Assembly (NCBI GenBank): GCA_902776665.1
Contig: CACYQZ010000010.1
Location: forward strand, 1 to 64,000
Origin: an uncultured Prevotellaceae bacterium
GTDB taxonomy: Bacteria > Bacteroidota > Bacteroidia > Bacteroidales > Bacteroidaceae
DNA length: 64,000 nt
Direction of reading: 5' to 3'
The notes beneath the pieces were generated by a model, which searched no databases, was not told the DNA's origin, and saw only the letters and a program-made list of their open reading frames with translations. A program made the translations under genes and the position numbers. Positions within the stretch are counted from its first letter, which is position 1. Every line of letters begins with the position of its first letter. Of the stretch, positions 61,054-64,000 are shown one piece after another.

Positions 61054-61716
61054 ATGAACGATTTCAGAAAATATGCCACAAAACATTTGGGCATGAACGG
61101 CTTAGTGGTCGATGAAGTGATGAGCGCACAGGCGCAGTATATGAACCCGTATATTTTGGAGGAACGCCAACTCAACGTGACGCAACTCGACGTGTTTTCG
61201 CGTCTGATGATGGACCGCGTCATCTTCCTCGGAACCGAGGTGAACGACTACACCGCCAACGTGTTGCAGGCGCAGTTGCTCTATCTCGACGCATCTGATG
61301 CAGGCAAGGACATCAACGTCTATATCAACTCGCCGGGCGGAAGCGTCTATGCCGGACTGGGCATCTACGACACGATGCAGTTCATCCAGAGCGACGTGGC
61401 GACGATTTGCACGGGTATGGCCGCTTCGATGGCAGCTGTGTTGCTCGTGGCAGGCACCGAGGGCAAGCGCTCGGCGTTACCCCACAGCCGCGTGATGATT
61501 CACCAGCCGATGGGCGGTGTGCAGGGACAGGCTTCCGACATCGAAATCGAGGCCCGCGAGATTCAAAAACTGAAAAAGGAACTCTACACCATCATCGCCG
61601 ACCACTCGCACACCGATTTCGACAAAGTGTGGGCCGACAGCGACCGCAACTACTGGATGACGGCGCAGGAAGCCCTCGAATATGGAATGATTGACAAAGT
61701 GCTGACGAAGAAATGA
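61054..61716 (+). CDS. clpP: ATP-dependent Clp protease proteolytic subunit
   Basis: Serine protease subunit of 220 aa. Active-site residues lie in [14 protein letters not shown] (S125) and [12 protein letters not shown] (H150), with [11 protein letters not shown] for oxyanion and substrate binding. I start at the ATG of [10 protein letters not shown]; the upstream open frame runs through a heptamer-rich leader and the promoter at 60968. It overlaps clpX by 4 nt. Confidence 0.96.
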   Translation: MNDFRKYATKHLGMNGLVVDEVMSAQAQYMNPYILEERQLNVTQLDVFSRLMMDRVIFLGTEVNDYTANVLQAQLLYLDASDAGKDINVYINSPGGSVYAGLGIYDTMQFIQSDVATICTGMAASMAAVLLVAGTEGKRSALPHSRVMIHQPMGGVQGQASDIEIEAREIQKLKKELYTIIADHSHTDFDKVWADSDRNYWMTAQEALEYGMIDKVLTKK

Positions 61717-62939
61717 AGACGAAATGTAATTTCTGCGGACGTGGGGAAAAGGAAGTGAAACTCCTGATTTCCGGCATCGACAGCTGCATCTGCGAAGACT
61801 GCGTGAAGCAGGCGTTCGAGATTGTGGAATCGTCGGGCATAGAGGTATCCGAGGCGACAAAAAAGCCTTCAAACGGAAAATTCCGCCCGAAAAAAGTGCC
61901 GAAACCGAAGGAAATCAAGGATTATCTCGACCAATATGTCATCGGGCAGGACGAGGCGAAACGCTATCTGTCGGTGGCCGTCTATAACCACTACAAACGC
62001 CTGCAACAGACCGTCAAAGACGATGTCGAAATCGAAAAATCGAACATCATTATGGCTGGTTCGACGGGTACGGGAAAAACGCTCATCGCCCGAACCATCG
62101 CCCGACTGCTCGACGTGCCGTTTACGATTGTCGATGCGACGGTTTTCACCGAGGCAGGCTACGTCGGCGAGGATGTCGAGTCGATTCTGAGCCGACTGCT
62201 GCAAGTGGCCGACTACAATGTTGAGGCAACGCAGCGCGGCATCGTTTTCATCGACGAAATCGACAAAATCGCCCGCAAGTCGGACAATCCGTCGATTACG
62301 CGCGACGTCAGCGGTGAGGGCGTGCAGCAGGGACTGCTGAAACTGCTCGAGGGAACCACCGTGAACGTGCCGCCGAAGGGTGGTCGCAAGCATCCCGACC
62401 AAGAATATATCCAAGTCGATACGCGCAACATCCTCTTCATCTGCGGCGGTGCGTTCGACGGCATCGAGCGCAAGATTGCACAGCGCCTCAACACGCGTGT
62501 CGTGGGCTTCAATTCGGTGCAGAATCAGCGTCAAATCGACAAAAACGACCTGATGCAGTACATTCAGCCGCAGGATTTGAAGGCATTCGGCCTGATTCCC
62601 GAAATCATCGGTCGTCTGCCCGTGCTGACCTACCTGAAACCGCTCGACCGCGAGGCATTACGCCGCATCCTTGTCGAACCGAAAAATTCCATCGTGAAGC
62701 AGTACGAAAAACTCTTCGAGATGGACGGCATCACCCTCAGTTTCACCGACGAGGCTCTGGAATACATTGTCGATAAGGCTGTGGAATTCAAACTCGGTGC
62801 ACGCGGACTGCGTTCCATCGTCGAGGCAATGATGATCGACGCGATGTTCGACGCGCCCTCGAGCAAGGACAAAACCTTCGTGGTGACGCTCGACTATGCC
62901 CGTCGGCAGGTCGAAAAGTCGTATCTCGAGGCTTCGTAG
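61713..62939 (+). CDS. clpX: ATP-dependent Clp protease ATP-binding subunit
   Basis: AAA+ unfoldase of 408 aa. The N-terminal zinc-binding domain uses C5, C8, C27 and C30; Walker A is GSTGTGKT, Walker B is [11 protein letters not shown], and the ClpP-binding and substrate pore loops follow (with [13 protein letters not shown]). It delivers substrates to ClpP, with which it is translationally coupled (ATGA overlap). Confidence 0.96.
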   Translation: MKTKCNFCGRGEKEVKLLISGIDSCICEDCVKQAFEIVESSGIEVSEATKKPSNGKFRPKKVPKPKEIKDYLDQYVIGQDEAKRYLSVAVYNHYKRLQQTVKDDVEIEKSNIIMAGSTGTGKTLIARTIARLLDVPFTIVDATVFTEAGYVGEDVESILSRLLQVADYNVEATQRGIVFIDEIDKIARKSDNPSITRDVSGEGVQQGLLKLLEGTTVNVPPKGGRKHPDQEYIQVDTRNILFICGGAFDGIERKIAQRLNTRVVGFNSVQNQRQIDKNDLMQYIQPQDLKAFGLIPEIIGRLPVLTYLKPLDREALRRILVEPKNSIVKQYEKLFEMDGITLSFTDEALEYIVDKAVEFKLGARGLRSIVEAMMIDAMFDAPSSKDKTFVVTLDYARRQVEKSYLEAS

Positions 62940-63006
62940 TTTCGTGGAGTGTGGAGTGTGAAGTGTGAATACCTAACAACCTAATGGACCTAATTACCTA
63001 AAAAAT

Positions 63007-64000
63007 ATGGCGACGAAAAAGGAACTGACAACGATATTGAAGCATTATTTCGGCTTTGACAAGTTCAAAGGCGACCAAGAGGCGATCATCCAAAACCTGC
63101 TGGCTGGCAACAACGCTTTTGTGCTGATGCCGACGGGTGGTGGCAAAAGTCTGTGCTATCAACTGCCTTCGCTGCTGATGGAAGGCACGGCCATCGTCAT
63201 CTCGCCGCTCATCGCCCTGATGAAGAACCAAGTCGATGTCATCAACGGACTCAGCGAGGAAGACGGCATCGCCCATTACTTAAACTCGTCGCTCAACAAG
63301 GCGGCCATCGTGCAGGTGATGGACGACGTGAAGTCGGGAAAGACGAAACTGCTCTACGTGGCACCCGAATCGTTGAACAAAGACGAGAACGTGGAATTTC
63401 TGCAAGGCGTGAAAATCTCGTTCTACGCCATCGACGAAGCCCACTGTATCTCGGAATGGGGACACGATTTCCGACCCGAATACCGCAACATTCGTCCGAC
63501 CATCAACCGCATCGGCGATGCACCCGTCATCGCCCTGACCGCCACCGCCACCGACAAGGTGCGAACCGACATCAAGAAGAGCCTTGGCATCATCGACGCG
63601 CCCGAATTTAAAAGTTCGTTCAACCGTCCGAACCTTTATTACGAAGTGCGCCAAAAGTCGAAAGACATCGACAAGCAAATCATTCGCTACATCAAGCAAC
63701 ACGAGGGCAAGAGCGGCATCGTCTATTGCCTATCGCGCAAGAAAGTCGAGGAACTCGCCGCCGTGCTTCAGGCCAACGACATCAAGGCCGCTGCCTACCA
63801 CGCCGGACTCGACTCGCAGCGTCGTTCCGAAACGCAAGACGACTTCCTGATGGAGCGCATCGACATCATCGTCGCCACCATCGCCTTCGGAATGGGCATC
63901 GACAAGCCCGACGTGCGCTTCGTCATCCACTACGACATCCCCAAGTCGCTCGAAGGCTATTATCAGGAGACTGGACGTGCCGGACGCGACGGCGGCGAGG
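63007..64000 (+). CDS. recQ: RecQ-family ATP-dependent DNA helicase (5' part)
   Basis: The first 331 codons are in the window; the gene runs off the edge. Walker A is MPTGGGKSLCYQLP (41-54), the Walker B box is AIDEAHCISEWGHDFRPEY (DEAH at 143-146), followed by ALTATATDKVR (motif III) and the second RecA domain with YCLSRKKVEEL, AYHAGL, ATIAFGMGIDKPDVRFVIH and GYYQETGRAGRDG. It follows clpX by 67 nt that hold short tandem repeats. Confidence 0.95.
   Translation, partial: MATKKELTTILKHYFGFDKFKGDQEAIIQNLLAGNNAFVLMPTGGGKSLCYQLPSLLMEGTAIVISPLIALMKNQVDVINGLSEEDGIAHYLNSSLNKAAIVQVMDDVKSGKTKLLYVAPESLNKDENVEFLQGVKISFYAIDEAHCISEWGHDFRPEYRNIRPTINRIGDAPVIALTATATDKVRTDIKKSLGIIDAPEFKSSFNRPNLYYEVRQKSKDIDKQIIRYIKQHEGKSGIVYCLSRKKVEELAAVLQANDIKAAAYHAGLDSQRRSETQDDFLMERIDIIVATIAFGMGIDKPDVRFVIHYDIPKSLEGYYQETGRAGRDGGE

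Overview
The window is a chromosomal fragment of a Bacteroidales bacterium, most likely a Prevotella-type organism. Three things point there: promoters of the Bacteroidetes form TAnnTTTG lie upstream of most transcription units, secreted proteins end in a short tag of the form YNLQGQRV...KG(V/I)(F/Y)I(Q/I)N(G/N)KK, and familiar Bacteroidales gene orders occur (efp, rpmH, PASTA, rluD, ddl; pta-ackA; clpP-clpX after trigger factor). No rRNA, tRNA, CRISPR array, transposase or integrase was found.

Left part (1-25 kb): every recognised gene is on the minus strand. Six very large secreted paralogues (801 to 1310 aa) are built from the same shuffled modules and end in an almost identical C-terminal tag. 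Between them sit small toxin-antitoxin-like cassettes: two MntA/HepT pairs, a GNAT enzyme with a 52-aa partner, a lone antitoxin-like gene, a HigB/HigA-like pair and a VapB/VapC-like pair. There is also a 60-aa protein and the decayed 5' end of a third mntA. The junctions are made from recurring DNA: a nearly invariant terminator hairpin (nine copies), a promoter-plus-terminator repeat (four copies), GC-rich palindromes, and heptanucleotide tandem arrays. Two copies of one composite junction carry their middle segment in opposite orientations.

Middle part (25-36.5 kb): threonine catabolism genes (kbl and, divergently, a TDH-type dehydrogenase), a lipoprotein, an acyltransferase, ddl, rluD, a PASTA protein, rpmH, and a second block radC, glycosyltransferase and efp. 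Divergent from efp are a MIP18-family protein and LpxH.

Right part (36.5-64 kb): a secreted GH2 beta-galactosidase-type enzyme and a GH20 hexosaminidase with the same C-terminal tag; a small predicted outer-membrane protein; pta-ackA; a MacAB-like export system with two permeases behind a thioredoxin/TonB-C fusion; an ECF sigma operon ending in a TonB-dependent-receptor-like barrel; aroB divergent from lptB; then tig, clpP-clpX and the start of recQ.

The strongest unexplained signal is pervasive 7-nt tandem repetition. It occurs between genes and also inside the reading frames of conserved enzymes (AroB, an acyltransferase, a glycosyltransferase), inside a lipoprotein, and in the linker just before the C-terminal tag of secreted proteins. 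Because 7 is not a multiple of 3, one unit gained or lost would shift the frame, so these tracts could act as phase switches.
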